From Calonectria ilicicola (taxonomy: Eukaryota; Ascomycota; Sordariomycetes; Hypocreales; Nectriaceae), in assembly GCA_020809705.1 (NCBI GenBank), contig CP085835.1, forward strand, positions 496,001 to 560,000: a stretch of 64,000 nt of DNA. Reading direction: 5' to 3'. The position numbers and the translations under genes are program-made. Of this stretch, positions 46,685-57,324 are shown piece by piece. The notes beneath the pieces were generated by a model. The model was not told the DNA's origin. It was given only the letters and a program-made list of their open reading frames with translations, and did no database searches. How positions within the stretch are numbered: position 1 is the first letter of the stretch; the number at the start of each line of letters is the position of its first letter.

Positions 46685-48928
46685 CTACTCATTTTCGAAC
46701 ATTGCATCGTCATTCATAACCATTTCAACCAAGGACTCAAAAATCAACTTTTTCAATGCCGCAATAACTTCTCCTTGGTCAAACTGGTGACCCCCTTGAG
46801 GCAGTTCCCTTGTCTGCAATTGTTGAGACACAAAGTCAGACCCGCTTCTAAGCCAATAGTCTCGAACCCTTGATACTCTGGGCTCATTGCCATCATTGAG
46901 ATATGGCGACCGACTTGGGAGGGTTCCTGAAAAGATTATGGAGAATAGATTATGCCATCTCTCCTCTTCGTCTAATGTGGCATCATCATTTGTCTTGATC
47001 AATTCTAGTTGTGCTGGATCAACTCCTTCGATTGGTGCAGGACTCTGAATCTCGCACGATCGCGCAATGATATGCCTGTCGCGATCTACGGAGTTGTCAA
47101 ACGTCAGGCGACAAATCGGGCAGTATGCTGGTTGTATGTGGTGCTTTATGATGTGTTTTTTTACATCTTTGATGGATTTTAAAGCGCGTTGTATTAAACA
47201 ACTGCCATACAAGTCAGGGTTAGAAGCGTAAAAGGGACAGGCAAGATTGAATGATGTGCCCAAATCCTGAGCTACCTCGGTTTTTTCTTGATCCTGGCTG
47301 GGTTGTGAGTCATCAAGATGCACCGATTCAAGCTTTTCATTTAGCATTTTGGTCCTTTTTGGGGGGTTTTCCTTCATCTCAGTTGTGACTGGTGCGGATG
47401 ATCTCAGCCATGAGTGCAATTGCCCACAGCATAATTGAACGAATTCTGTTCGTAACCCTCGATATTCATGGCTCTGAATCAACGCGTCTTCGACTTCGTG
47501 GGGAGGAGATTGAGTTCCAGACGATTCGATTCCGCTGCCACTTTCCATATCTACATCACTTTCAAGAGAATCAGCTGATGCTTCCTGGATCTCTTCTTCC
47601 GCGCCTGGTGCAACTGGTTCACCTCCGGCGGTACTGGGATGGGCCATTTCGGTATTGGGAGCTTTGGGCTGTCCAAACCTGTCTCTTTTAGCACCACCAA
47701 TGGAATAGCTTGGTGAAACACAGCGGTTCAGTCTATTTCTGATTGCGGTCATGTTTCGACTGCCTGTGCCTGGCGGGATTGTTACCGAGCTGTCAATCTC
47801 TGCGCCAAGCTGTACGTTGACTCCTGCAAGGCTGTGAGTAGCAATGTCACGCGTCACATGAATGGTGCAAGGCGTCCCCATGCCCGTGATTCTAACAACT
47901 GTGGCAGGATTGACTCTGACATGGACACCATTGATTTCCATGACCCATATTCCCACTCTTAGAGCATTGAAGGTATCATCGCCGCGGCGACCGATTTCGA
48001 CAAGGATGTATTGCCCAAGGCAAGCCATACGAGACTGGATTTCGACTCCTTTGCTGCTTGTTCGGATAGAACCATCAAAAAGCCATGTGCGTTGCTGATT
48101 TTTGGCACTGGCTTTTGCAAAGGAACGGAACTCTGACGGCGAGTGTGCCAAGAGACCTCTAATCTGTCGTTCATTTTTACCGCACCAGGCGAGTATCGAA
48201 CCATCTCGGGTGTCTTGTAATATAGCTTCCTGCAGACGAATGAAAGCCTTGGTTGCACCTTCTCCATATCGAAGCGACAGGGTGACGCCCGTTATTGCGG
48301 CGAGTGAATAGGCAATGTCCTCTTCGCGGCTGGACTCTCTTTTGGACGCCCATGACATACGTGTTGCAAGAGAATAGTCCCAAAACTCTTCGCGTTTGCA
48401 AAGGACCGCTTCCGGGATGCCAGTGATATTTTGGATGAGAGATGATAGTGGTGGCGACGACTTGGATCCTCGGTGGTTCCAGTCGGCGTCGAAGAATTCT
48501 ACACGTGACGGTACAAGGAGCTCCTGGAGAGTCCATGATCGCCTCCAGTAGAGGCATTCTTTCCAAGTTTCTTCATCATATTGACCCCCGGCGCTTGGAA
48601 GATCGTGCAGAAATCCTAAACACACAGAAGCCTTGCAAAGACGATTAAATGCCCCATTGACAGCCTCGTCAAGTTCGGCCGAGGAGGACTTGTCGACGCA
48701 AAGAGAGTGAACCCAAAGATAATCTAATCCTCTTTTTTGGGCCTCTTTGCAGGCCGAAACTATTACTTCAGATATCTGCAGTCCTCTTTCGGCAGGCTCA
48801 CCACAGACCCGATAACTGGGTGCCTGGTCATCCTGGAGCGCCACTGTATGTGACAGTATGGCGAAACCAGGTGTCTTAGAGTCTAGGAACTCGTGCAGCT
48901 CATGTCTCGTGGTGTGGAGGAACTTCAT
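46685..48928 (-). CDS. HET-domain protein fused to the zinc-finger module (747 aa)
   Basis: N-terminal heterokaryon-incompatibility (HET) domain, about residues 22-145, with FAILSHT, the block GLDYLW..CVDKSSSAELDEAVN, and RRSWTLQELLVPSRVEFFDADW. The region continues RMSWASKRESSREEDIAYSL and RYGEGATKAFIRLQEAI, as in HET-D/E type proteins. Instead of a NACHT/WD40 part, an acidic linker leads to the module seen in its two neighbours. It opens CPFYASNPDLYGSC (from about 564), then DVKKHIIKHH, then CPICRLTF and RDRHIIARSC, then RWHNLFSIIFSG and SPYL. The start is placed at 48928 (MKFLHTT), the usual HET N-terminus; 48973 is an in-frame alternative. Probable allorecognition or immune-type role, by family. 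Single exon. Confidence 0.82.
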   Translation of the reverse strand: MKFLHTTRHELHEFLDSKTPGFAILSHTVALQDDQAPSYRVCGEPAERGLQISEVIVSACKEAQKRGLDYLWVHSLCVDKSSSAELDEAVNGAFNRLCKASVCLGFLHDLPSAGGQYDEETWKECLYWRRSWTLQELLVPSRVEFFDADWNHRGSKSSPPLSSLIQNITGIPEAVLCKREEFWDYSLATRMSWASKRESSREEDIAYSLAAITGVTLSLRYGEGATKAFIRLQEAILQDTRDGSILAWCGKNERQIRGLLAHSPSEFRSFAKASAKNQQRTWLFDGSIRTSSKGVEIQSRMACLGQYILVEIGRRGDDTFNALRVGIWVMEINGVHVRVNPATVVRITGMGTPCTIHVTRDIATHSLAGVNVQLGAEIDSSVTIPPGTGSRNMTAIRNRLNRCVSPSYSIGGAKRDRFGQPKAPNTEMAHPSTAGGEPVAPGAEEEIQEASADSLESDVDMESGSGIESSGTQSPPHEVEDALIQSHEYRGLRTEFVQLCCGQLHSWLRSSAPVTTEMKENPPKRTKMLNEKLESVHLDDSQPSQDQEKTEVAQDLGTSFNLACPFYASNPDLYGSCLIQRALKSIKDVKKHIIKHHIQPAYCPICRLTFDNSVDRDRHIIARSCEIQSPAPIEGVDPAQLELIKTNDDATLDEEERWHNLFSIIFSGTLPSRSPYLNDGNEPRVSRVRDYWLRSGSDFVSQQLQTRELPQGGHQFDQGEVIAALKKLIFESLVEMVMNDDAMFENE

Positions 48929-50854
48929 GGTTCGTGAGGGATAAAATAATGAGTGTCTAGGCGAATGGGACAAGGCGCTGGTGAATTACAGCAGGTACTG
49001 ATCTTGGGACGGGACCTCTCCTCAATTTCTACGATACTTTGAGAACCATATGACCTAATGGCGATGGATTCGAGAGGAGAAGACGAGACAGTAGAAGGAA
49101 AAGAAATGTGCAGGCAAAAGAGGCATGCAGAGCGAAAATGACAAGGATTCGCGATGCGGGGCGCACAAGCACACGTGTGCTTACAGCGCCCGCGCCATTC
49201 AAGTCAGTGAGACAAATCAAATCATAGCCGGGTGGGTGGCACTCCGCCACTCAAAGAATTGCTAATCTCCCACACAAGTGTGAGTGACCCGTGTCTTTGG
49301 CGTGTGGCCGCCATGAATGCCCAAATACTACGAGGGTAGGGCCCTGCATTGGCATTAATAAAGGATGCCAACCGTTCAACCTCAAGGTGCCACTTTACTG
49401 TTGCTGTTCATCTTGCATGGATATCAACAGCATTCAAGAGAATGGCTAGCTACGTTGCTAGCCTAATGCTGCGACAGCGTGCACAATCGTGCTTGCCAAT
49501 CATCCCAAAACACAGAAAAAAAGCCTGTGACGCAGCCAATAGTTCAGCCGCAGTTTCAGCTGGCCATGGGTCCTGTTTGCCCCGTACAGATGTCTCTCTT
49601 GCTTTTTAATTTGGAATGTTATTTCCATCCTGGGTTCATTACATTAGTTAATATATCAGTTGTTTGCTTTATGCAGTATGGATTGACCTCGTTCAAGCCT
49701 TGTTCAACCAAGCTGAGTATTTCATGCAGCTACCACAAGCATGTGTCGGAATTTGGAAGTGCCACGATGTACTAAAAATGCGGTGCAACACAGCCTCACA
49801 GTCTTACTCCGCCTCAACTGAAGATTGCTTCAGGAATGGAAGCCAAGATGCACCTCGTTTCAACGAGATTTTTCAGTCAGTTCAATTTACTGACTGTTTT
49901 CATCCCAACAATGTGCGTACCTACTCTCCACTATATCTGTAATTAGAAAATGTATTTCGTCTCCGCTCGCCAAACAGCACTGTGAAAGCCATGACGGAAA
50001 CTTCTGCATTGCTTGCTACGTACACATTCAGTAACCAATGCATACGTCACGTCGCAGTTTCAACCACCTTTTCCGATATTTCCCGCGATGACATGTTTTA
50101 TTTCATCACAATTCATGTCAGCTTGCACTTGAGTGCATTTCTAATTACCCTTTTAGTGTGTTCATAGTTGCCTTGCAGGAGGGGTTCACTCTGGGATGGC
50201 TGCAAATGAAATGGCGCAAATCGTACTAAAATATTAGCAGTTCCTGAACGGAGAATTCTTGTAGTAGCAGAGTAGTGTAAACTTAGAGAACTTAAAAAGA
50301 GTTCTTCCCATCAGTACCGCCACGCCAACCATTAAATTTAAGTCAAGCCGGAAAAATCACCACCTGAGCCTTCAACCTCCAATTCCTGGCTTGAAGATGA
50401 ATGTTGTTTACAAGTCTGTCCAGAAATTGTCCTGTCATAAGAATGGATAACGAACGATTACCTCATATTTCCTATTGTTTTATTTTGGCTCTATCACACT
50501 CCTGAGCAATGAATATTCCAATGTCAATACAAATATAAACCTAATTTAGTATAGCTATCAACTTAGTATTATCCTATCGCCTTCCTCGGGTGGGTTTCCG
50601 TCACCATAAGTGTTCAGTATCTCATTTACAACACGCTCCTGCCAGTCGCCCTGTATTCTCAAAGGTTTCAAAGCCGGTTGCCCATCCCGCTAGATTCTCT
50701 AGCCCTTCTTCATTGCAGTTTGTAAATCCAGTGACCAATGACCAATATCAACATCCCTTAGTTCCCTAAGCTTTATACTATCGGCCGTACGAAAGTGCTA
50801 ACGGAGCAGTTGAAACCGTCGGTAAGGCATGTACTTGGAGATTGGGTAGTACGG
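48929..50854. other. Intergenic, A/T-rich to the right
   Basis: About 1.9 kb with short frames (49349-49609, 49664-49942, 49982-50167) that carry no recognisable domain. Left end is the promoter of the HET-module gene. Confidence 0.5.
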
Positions 50855-51120
50855 CTAAACATGACCTAGGTTTGGTAAAGCCCAATAGGATTCTAGATTT
50901 GCTATTTGATTCGGCTTCATGTACATTAACATCGCACGATAGAAGTAGAGTTCCGGAACATCGGTGGGCTTCCAGTCATAGAGCTCCGGCCGGGATTCCA
51001 ACAGTCGACCATTGAGAGCACAATCTTTCTGGCAATCAACCCACTCATTTGTGTAACAAACCCGTTCTTATCCCAGATCAATGAGCATGGATTACTAGAA
51101 CAATACCAGCGACCGTGGAG
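50855..51120 (-). pseudogene. Frameshifted gene fragment, family not recognised
   Basis: Minus-strand translation gives coherent protein-like sequence: LHGRWYCSSNPCSLIWDKNG in one frame, then CYTNEWVDCQKDCALNGRLL, DWKPTDVPELYFYRAML and LESYWALPNLGHV in the next, ending at TAG. The frame changes near 51060. In-frame stops lie immediately upstream and there is no start codon. The Cys/Trp spacing looks like a real domain, but I cannot name it. Likely a remnant. Confidence 0.35.
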
Positions 51121-51607
51121 TCAGGGCAATTATATCTGAATCCAGCAAGGAATCTGTACGGAGTGGCTCGTAGCATTCAAGATCAAGTTGCTAGCGCATC
51201 CATCATTCCATTTTCCGAGGGTGCATTTTTATCGTCACGTGTTGCAGCCACGCCAGTATACAGTCAAAATATGGGTGGCGTGTGAGGCGGGGCCAAACTG
51301 CATTCTATTCGATCAGTCATTTCATATTCCCACAAATTCTGACGTAAGTAAGGGTGATCAATCAATGGATGGTTGCATCAAATCAAACTATTGTTTGCTT
51401 TTTCCAAAACATGAAATCATCGTGAGCACATCAATGACCAAAAAGACGCATTCCCCCAACAAACTTCTGGCTTAGCCCTCAACCCCTCATCATCATGATA
51501 TGACTCAATACTTAATGCATCCGTGGTTTATTAACTTGTAGTTGAGTAGATATTCGTCCGATTCAGAATCTGGCAAGGTATCTCACATCAGTATGAAAAA
51601 TCAGAAC
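51121..51607. other. Intergenic next to MFS transporter 3' end
   Basis: No gene recognised. A plus-strand frame at 51188-51475 has no motif. Confidence 0.5.
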
Positions 51608-53418
51608 TTAAGCTGCCGCAACTGCCCTGGACTCTGCTGGGAGCAAGATCCACACCATACTTAGCGTAACCATTAGTGCACCAGAGAACCAAAACCCCGC
51701 CCCAGACGCGTCATTACTATTTGCGACAATGATCCATGCAACCAGCCCAAACAATCTCCAGACGAAACCAGTAGCTCCCAATGCAAGTCCTCGGATTGGT
51801 GCATGGAAGACCTCGACCGTGTACGTTGTCACCACGGCGACCAACGCGTACTGCAAAAATGACAGGATGCATTGGAATGCCAGAGCGGCATCTCGTGAGC
51901 GTGAGGCCCCCGACACTAGCATAAAAAGCCCTGTCATAAACGACAGCAATGCCCCAGAACGCTTGCGGCCCAAAGGCTTAGTCTCGATGAGCAAGCTGGC
52001 AAGCAGAGGGCCGGGGATCGCGCAGATTGCCACATAGACGTAGCGACTGAAAAGGTATGGGCGAGTCACCGTTTCAGGTGTAACCGTCGATACTCCTTTG
52101 CTGGCCAGGTATAATGATAAGAATTGATCTTGAAGAGGGAATGCAAGGCCAACCGCTGCCCAAATAAGAGCAAGCAGACTGAACCCAAAAATACCTTGGG
52201 TAGTAATAACGGAATTTGCACGCTCTCTAATGGCGTTGCGGTTCATATGCTTTGGCTGTTCGTCTTCAGCTTCTTCAGTTATCATTGCAGTGTCCACCCT
52301 AGCAAATGAAGATTCATTTAGCCATGACACCTTTCTGCTATCATTTGCAATATCCCTGGTAACTTGAACCGCTTCGGCATCGCGGCGGCGTGAAAGAAGA
52401 AGCTTTGGGGATTCGCGCATGCGAATGAAGAATCGCAACAAGTATAAAAATAGGGTGATGCATCCAAAGCACCACCAAGTGTATCTCCAGCCCTTATTTG
52501 AAACGTAATGGCAAGAGTTGGAACTGCTGGAACTGCTAGAGCCATCACTTCCTCCACCGCTGTGCTGTCTCTTCGAAAATGAACCAGCCGTCGACTCTTC
52601 ATCAGGGCCTGTTCCACACGTGTACAATTCGATGAATGCCCAACCAACAGCATAGGCTACCAGCTCGCCTAACCCCCAAAACACGCCCTGCAAAGCGACA
52701 AGCCATTGGAAATTAGCAGGCAGCGACTCAATCAAGTAAATTGCATCAACCGCCTGATTCCCTCCAACCGCGAAACCCAGAATTGCTGCAACAATACAAA
52801 GGCCTGTAAAAGCCGTCATGCCAGCCCCCACGAGACCCGCCATTCCCATAAGGACAATAGAGCTCGTAAACGGTGACTTGCGTCCGACATAATCTGACAA
52901 TGCTGGCCAGGTTGTAGCGCCAAGCGTTAAACCAGTGAAAAGACTAATCATCAGATTTTGAGAATTCTGTCCCGAAAAGAAGAACTGGGCTTCGTTTGCA
53001 GCAGCTGGAAGAATAATAGTGACGGAAGTAATCCAAAACTGTTCGTTATTAGTATATTCCAAAGATCGTGGTCGAGAATGTTTACGTTGTCAAGGAACCA
53101 ACCGATCCCAGTCACAAACATGAGAGTCCATTGATAGCGACCCATTCCTATATCAAGCATAGTTTCATTGAGGAGCTTGGCCTTTGCCGCGTATACACGG
53201 TCAACCCCAGGTTCATCAATAGTAGTATTGATCGGATATCCGAATAGACTAGTCCATTTCTTACTTCCGGAATCAGCCCGTGGATATGGCTGCTTTTCGA
53301 GATCCGTTATGAGAGTGGAGGCATCGAGGGTGCTTTGGACCTCGGAGTGCTGTTGTGGTGATGTAGCGTCATTATTATCCATGTCAGCGTTGCAATTATT
53401 GGGTTTTGGGTGTATCAT
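51608..53418 (-). CDS. MFS transporter, SV2/SVOP-like (2 exons, 587 aa)
   Basis: Twelve-helix major facilitator in a membrane, of the clade resembling phosphate/organic ion and synaptic-vesicle transporters; substrate unknown. Exons are 53086-53418 and 51608-53038. The intron starts GTAAAC and ends ACAG, and joins MGRYQWTLMFVTGIGWFLDN to FWITSVTIILPAAANEAQF, the first helix pair of the clade. The A-type motif LSDYVGRKSPF lies after helix 2, and GGNQAVDAIYLIES is the family's central loop. A Ser/Gly-rich insert (SGGGSDGSSSSSSS) sits in an outside loop. The C-half has VEVFHAPIRGLALGATGFVWRL. The N-terminal 85 residues are polar and cytosolic. Confidence 0.85.
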
Positions 53419-55193
53419 TTCCTTGGTATACTGAAATCTCTTCCTGTCTGTCCCAGATGAGGTTTAAATAATCCCGCCCAGTTCTACCTAGTACTGGTTC
53501 CTGTTCTATTGAGGCTTTATGACATGGCCCATTGTCATTTTGTCGACTCACATAGTCACATGGATCCATAAGAGTCCAATTAGGTTAAAATACGCAAGCA
53601 TTTGATGCAAAAGCTCCATCACGCTCCACATGTTGCGACCTCAATATCATCAGCATATATGCACGATTGAAATCAATCACATTGAACAGGTGACAGAGGT
53701 CTTGAACATTCCTGTTTGGTATTCGGGTCAAAGCGGATTTACTCGGAGGGACGCATCTCCGCGGATAGTTCATTGGAGATGTCTAAACTCGTCAGTTAAA
53801 ACAATGGGGCAGACCCATTATATTCCAAATAAAAACAAGATGGCGGCAAACCGGCACTAAATCCTAGTCTTATCAATGCTAAATGGGTCAAACGAGCCAA
53901 GTCGGATTGGTATTCCGAGCAGAGAATGAGCACGGCTTATCATCCGATGGGTATTATCTAGCGATGCTTATTTCCGAAGTCAATGCAAACATCTCCCCAC
54001 AACTCCAATGATGAACATGGAAAGGTTGATTTTAGCGAAGCAGAGATGGAATCTTGAAAAATGCAATCAGTGCACTTGCGGAATAATTGGGCCCAATATT
54101 TAGATGTCTCAATACCTTAGGTATCAAAAGATATCTAACCGACCTCCAAAGGCTCATCTCTCTTCATTGGCTCGAGAGGTCAACAATTCTCAGATCTGAA
54201 TCAGTAAAATATAGTTATTAGCAGCGGCAGCATCAAATCATGAGCAATGATGTAGCAGGTGATATTAGAAGTGTCCACTCACATTCCAATACTGAAATCA
54301 ATTCTCCAGCAGTGCCATGATACAAATCGAAATTGAGATGAGCAAACAAAATTGGCTTATCAATCAGATCAAATATGACTATTTATGCTTCATATACACA
54401 GATCATTATATATAATGTCAGCAATTCTCTATATTTACGCATACAGATTTTTTCATGTATCAGAGAGAAATTGAACGAATACAGAATTTATGTCACATTT
54501 GTTTTCGGCTTCCAATCTAAACACTTGGATTAGAATAAATAGCGAAGTTACCCTGGAGTCAAAACTCACCACGCGCAAAACTACCCAAGTAGTTCCCACT
54601 ACCAGGAGAATAGCAACGATGACTTAATTAACGTTGTAGCCGCATCATTGCTCCGGTGCAGAATGGCGCAGAAAGCCACAATTGTTCTTGGCAGGCCGCT
54701 TTAGGCATCTGACGCGTAATTGAGGCTTGGTAACGAACGATGAGGTCATACGCTAGCTAGACCGTGCCCTGCGAGGCTCCGACTTTCTTGATAGTCAAAT
54801 CGGCATGTCCGTGCTATGTCCCACTTCCACAAACAACCAGAACGCCACATGTGGAGGTGCTTCGTACGTTAAAGATCCGCCACATTTGACATACGTAATG
54901 GAGGAGTCATGAGATCAGGTTTTCAAATACATGTATATATATATATCAAACTAAGACTGAAGAAATTCAAGAAGATTGTATATGCAACAATACAATATTG
55001 GATACTGTCCAGTTGAAAAGCAAACCTCACATTCTACTTGATCATCAACCAATTCAGAGAAACGCTCAATAGCTTCTCACCACAACTCCACTGTCGCCGA
55101 GAAAAAAAACATCCTTATTCTAAGCTTAAAATCATCCAAGCTTCTTTCGACTCTACAAACCATTTTTACATCACCCAAATAAGCAAATACAAC
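53419..55193. other. Intergenic, A/T-rich
   Basis: About 1.8 kb, no supported gene. The stretch 54100-54560 is especially A/T-rich and may be decayed. Confidence 0.5.
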
Positions 55194-55466
55194 ATGTGTC
55201 TTCCCTTTGGTCATCGCAGAAGACATGGTCCTTCTGTAGGATTTGCTCCACGCCCCGTGCATCATGGACCCCATCATCATGGAGGAATGGGAGGCCCCGG
55301 GGGTTTTGGAGGACATGGAGGCCACGGAGGCCATGGGGGCTTCGGTGGACCTGGAGGCTTTGGTGGACCAGGGGGTCACGGAGGCCATGGTCATCATGGA
55401 GGCATGGGGGGACCTGGAGGTCATGGAGGTTTTGGAGGACCAGGCGGACCAGGCGGACGGTTTTAA
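55194..55466 (+). CDS. Small Gly/His-rich protein (90 aa)
   Basis: Starts MCLPFGHRRRHGPSVGFAPRP, then about 60 residues that are nearly all Gly, His, Phe, Pro and Met in units such as GGHGG, GGFGGPGG and HHGG. The ATG at 55194 follows a CAAATACAAC context; an in-frame ATG at 55038 is less likely. No signal peptide and no helix. His-rich glycine repeats could bind metal ions (Cu, Ni, Zn), and some fungal stress proteins have this look, but no function is assigned. Composition differs sharply from the surrounding A/T-rich DNA. Confidence 0.6.
   Translation: MCLPFGHRRRHGPSVGFAPRPVHHGPHHHGGMGGPGGFGGHGGHGGHGGFGGPGGFGGPGGHGGHGHHGGMGGPGGHGGFGGPGGPGGRF
55290..55460 (+). repeat. GGA/GGC-rich coding repeat
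   Basis: Imperfect short repeats of GGAGG-type codons interleaved with CAY and TTY codons encode the Gly/His/Phe-rich body of the small protein at 55194. Confidence 0.7.
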
Positions 55467-55734
55467 TGAATTCTAACGAATAACCGGATTTTTCTTATTT
55501 TGTTTCGGGATATTATAGATTTTAGATACCACGTTATTTTTACGACTATGCAGCATTGGGTTCAAATTGAAAAACCAAGACGGTTCTGGTTCAACACAAG
55601 GGAATCTGAGTGTTTGTGAAAATTAACAACATAACCATGTATTGGGCACTGAGGGACCCCAATATTCAAAAAATAATTATAAATTCTTGTGCAAATCTTT
55701 TTATTGACATTCACGATTATTATAAATATATGAA

Positions 55735-56841
55735 TTACCTCCAGTATGTTGGGGCGTCTGCCTTTGTAATCTGCCAGGCACGATCTAGCGCCTCAACCAC
55801 TTCTTCAGGGAGAGGTCCCTTCTCACAAGCTCCTACGTTTTGCTCCAGTTGCTTATATGAGCTGATGCCGATAATTATGCCATCATCTCCTCCTTCGCTT
55901 CTCATGTTTAGCTTGCTGTGGTGCACACACCATCGCAGTGCTGTCTCGATGAGGGGAATGTCATGCTTTTTAGCCACAGGCTCGACAACGGCCAATGCGT
56001 CGAGAATCGACTGCTTGAAGTATCTGTCTTTGTAAAGCTGACCCAAATTTGTCTTGGTGCTGAAGCGTCCCTCGTCTGGCTCATCCAGTGTGGTGTACTT
56101 TCCGGAAAATAATCCCGCTGCCAGTGGGTTGTAGATGACCAATGAAATGCCAAACTTTCGTAGGCAAGGTACGAGTTCAGACTCGAGAGCTCGGCCTAGT
56201 CATATCTATTAGATTCTGTAATCCTCTAGTTTGTATTGGGTGATAGATGAACTTACTGATGGGGTTGTACATTCCTTGGTAGATGGTGGGTTGCACGAAG
56301 CCCCTGGACAAGTTAGCACGCCGCCACCAATATACTCCATTCTCTTAGGTTGTTGGGCAACTTACCTGCGCTTGCAGATGCCGACAATTTCAGCAACCTC
56401 CCAAGCAGAATAATTGCTGAGGCCAAGGGTCTTGAATTTCCCTTCTGTCCATAACTGGTGCGCACCCTCGAGAGTCTCCTCGTAGCTTGTGGTGCGATCG
56501 GGTGCATGGAGGTACATGATGTCGGCGCACTCTACATCAAGCTTACCAAGACTGATATCCCAGTACTCTCGAAGCTTCTCAGGTTTGTGATCGTGTGGCT
56601 TTGTTGGCATGATCTTGGAAGCGATTTTGAAGCCCCGCTCCTTGAAGCCTGCGTCACGAGTGAAGCCCTCTTGCAGACCACCAACATAAACACCCGCGGT
56701 GTCAATCTCATCGTAACCATTGGATTTCAAAAAGTCCAGGCACTGCTTGAACTCATCAAGGGACGTAATGCGGGCTGACAGGGCGGCGTCTGGCCCAATG
56801 GTCATTGTTCCCAGGATGAGACGGTTCTTTGGCGACGACAT
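55735..56841 (-). CDS. Aldo-keto reductase, AKR7-like (3 exons, 327 aa)
   Basis: NADPH-dependent aldehyde reductase of the aflatoxin-aldehyde reductase type, soluble TIM barrel. Exons are 56366-56841, 56257-56303 and 55735-56195. Introns start GTAAGT and end GTCCAG and ACTAG. The protein opens RLILGTMTIG. DEIDTAGVY carries the catalytic Asp and Tyr, KIASKIMP the Lys, and MYLHAPDR the His. LGLSNYSAWEVAEI and the middle exon GFVQPTIYQGMYNPI are family blocks, and the C-terminus has GIIIGISSYKQLEQNV for cofactor phosphate binding. Length of 327 aa is typical. It is divergent from the dehydrogenase at 57325 across 483 bp, so co-regulation is plausible. Confidence 0.9.
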
Positions 56842-57324
56842 GATTGCGGGGATGGACTGAACTTGGTCAAGTTGCCTAAAGAGACAAAGTGATTCTCGAA
56901 AAGATGAAGAAATACAGATTTGTATTAACGAATCGTGAGGTATTTAGATATGCCTTCACAATCTCCAAAGTTGCGGACCCACTCGCTTCCCGATGGGGAT
57001 TGCGCCGCCGGTCGCGTTTGAAGCCGAGTCTCGTGCTGGCGTCAACGAGTCATGAGCCGAGCTTGATGTTCGGCCTTGACAATTCCGTCTCGAGCCGAGA
57101 TTTCTGGCTCCGCAAACTCGCTAAGGCATTTTATTGGCCAACATTCGTGCTGCTGGTTGAAAACACCCGTGTTATTGGCATCAGAATGCTGCATGCGTTT
57201 ACTCATCCGTTGGCTGCGCATGCTGATCAATTAAAATTTTTGTATTTTGATTTTCCATCTTGATGTGCTGCATTTTTCATCCATCAATTCAGTTATCATT
57301 TTTACGCGCTGAGGAAAAACAACC
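56842..57324. promoter_or_regulatory. Divergent promoter region, AKR and dehydrogenase
   Basis: Shared upstream region of two oppositely transcribed oxidoreductase genes. A small frame at 56889-57263 has no motif. No operator could be assigned. Confidence 0.5.
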
